Shown one piece after another: positions 4,989 through 5,543 of a DNA stretch of 5,543 nucleotides. Under the pieces are notes generated by a model. It did not search any database. It saw only the letters and a program-made list of their open reading frames with translations, and was not told the origin of the DNA. The stretch spans positions 1 through 5,543 of the forward strand of contig JAJZFK010000389.1 in NCBI GenBank assembly GCA_021805405.1, in the 5' to 3' direction. Numbering within the stretch: position 1 is the first letter of the stretch; each line of letters opens with the position of its first letter. Source of the DNA: a bacterium. GTDB lineage: Bacteria; Armatimonadota; Chthonomonadetes; Chthonomonadales; Chthonomonadaceae. Both the position numbers and the translations under genes were made by a program.

Positions 4989-5285
4989 TTGGCCATAGAG
5001 ATTTTAGACCCCGACAAGCTTGATGAAGTTGAAGAGGCGGATCTTCATGATACGGGCGAAATGCCGCCAATTTTCGGACGATGTCCAGTTTGCAACAAGC
5101 CCCTGTTTCCTCGTGATCGATTTACTGGCGAGCCCAAGGCGCCGCCCGTTGGTACAGGCTATGAGAGCAGGGCGAAATGTAGCGGGTGCGGAGCCATCAT
5201 CTGCTACGTAGGTGGCGGCAATTGGCGTGTGGTAACGGACGGCGACTTAAGCGAAGAGGATCGCACCAAGGATGCCGCCTCATAA
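4989..5285 (+). CDS. Small zinc-ribbon protein of unknown function
   Basis: I do not recognise the family. The 98-residue product has an acidic N-terminal stretch (DPDKLDEVEEADLHD, 7-21). A zinc-ribbon-like module follows: C32-P-V-C35 with the knuckle residues NKPLF after it, about 28 residues of linker rich in Pro and Gly (EPKAPPVGTGYES), then C64-S-G-C67-G with an extra Cys72 in IICYVGGGNW. Four cysteines in two CxxC pairs should hold one zinc ion. There is no signal peptide or membrane segment, so it is probably cytoplasmic. Such small ribbons often bind nucleic acid or a protein partner, but nothing here shows which. The TTG start follows from GGGAGGA 8 nt upstream. An ATG at 4956 would add 11 residues without a ribosome binding site. 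It is probably monocistronic, and its stop codon abuts that of the convergent DUF190 gene. Confidence 0.75.
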   Translation: MAIEILDPDKLDEVEEADLHDTGEMPPIFGRCPVCNKPLFPRDRFTGEPKAPPVGTGYESRAKCSGCGAIICYVGGGNWRVVTDGDLSEEDRTKDAAS

Positions 5286-5543
5286 TCATCGTTTGGGGCC
5301 GGGCAGGTAGTGAATGATTTCACATTCACTCAGGGTGATCAATCCACCGCTGACCATCGCGGTAAGCTCTGCCAGGTTGGCGTCAATCTTCTCCTCGGTA
5401 TCAATGATCTCGATTATCACAGGCAGGTCTATGCTCAAATCTAGCAGGCCTGCCCTGTGAATGCGGCTAGCTGCACCATACCCCTCAATTCCCTCTACTA
5501 CCGTAGCGCCTGCCAACCCCAGTGAGCGAGCACGTTCAACAAT
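5286..5543 (-). CDS. PII-like DUF190 family protein (5' end outside window)
   Basis: The visible 85 residues are the C-terminal part of a DUF190 protein, a ferredoxin-like fold related to the PII signalling proteins and usually about 105-115 residues long. The signature runs LAGATVVEGIEGYGAASRIH (10-29), then DLSIDLPVIIEIIDTEEKI (35-53), then SGGLITLSECEIIHY, which matches the family order of strands and helices. The frame continues without a start to the window edge (IVERARSLG before LAGATVV), so the TTG near 5516 is not the true start. In many genomes these proteins are encoded beside CrcB/Fluc fluoride channels, but the upstream neighbour is not visible here. The ligand of the family is not generally established. 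Its stop codon (5286-5288) directly follows that of the convergent zinc-ribbon gene, with no room for a terminator between them. Confidence 0.88.
   Translation of the reverse strand: MVERARSLGLAGATVVEGIEGYGAASRIHRAGLLDLSIDLPVIIEIIDTEEKIDANLAELTAMVSGGLITLSECEIIHYLPGPKR

Noticed and set aside
1..5543. CRISPR array, insertion sequence or toxin-antitoxin pair
   Set aside because: No regularly spaced repeats, transposase motifs, terminal inverted repeats or toxin/antitoxin signatures were found on either strand.

Overview
The window looks like ordinary chromosomal DNA of a bacterium, roughly half G+C, carrying conserved housekeeping genes mixed with poorly characterised ones. The groES-groEL pair preceded by a CIRCE-type operator, a GroEL N-terminus of the FDEEARRSLERGVN type, a RadC protein and a PII-like DUF190 protein fit a Chloroflexota-like or neighbouring Terrabacteria lineage. 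This placement rests on remembered family resemblance, not on a search, and Acidobacteriota or another phylum cannot be excluded. No mobile element, CRISPR array, tRNA or rRNA gene was seen.

Left part (1-1309, plus strand): the window opens inside the C-terminal region 4 of a sigma-70-family factor, closed by a textbook intrinsic terminator (271-308). A strong promoter (TTGACA, 17 bp, TACAAT; 350-378) then starts a transcript with an unusually long leader of about 210 nt that ends at radC (599-1309).

Middle (1310-2624): a secreted seven-bladed beta-propeller protein is read on the plus strand. Its start is best placed at a TTG (1468) behind a strong ribosome binding site, which also gives a clean signal peptide. 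It converges with groEL across a perfect 10-bp hairpin (2564-2592) that can serve as terminator.

Chaperonin operon (2625-4706, minus strand): groES and groEL are 17 nt apart and share one promoter whose -35 box lies in the spacer of a CIRCE-like inverted repeat (4680-4706). This implies HrcA heat-shock repression. The approximately 108-nt leader begins with a strong hairpin (4631-4657) and carries a second copy of one hairpin arm further down.

Right end (4707-5543): an intergenic region with a promoter-like TATAAT inside a dyad leads to a small CxxC/CxxC zinc-ribbon protein of unknown function, again with a TTG start. Its stop codon directly abuts the stop codon of a convergent PII-like DUF190 gene that runs off the window. 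I did not find a clearly new multi-gene system. The most interesting items are the regulatory architecture of groESL, the long radC leader, and the unassigned zinc-ribbon protein with its operator-like dyad.
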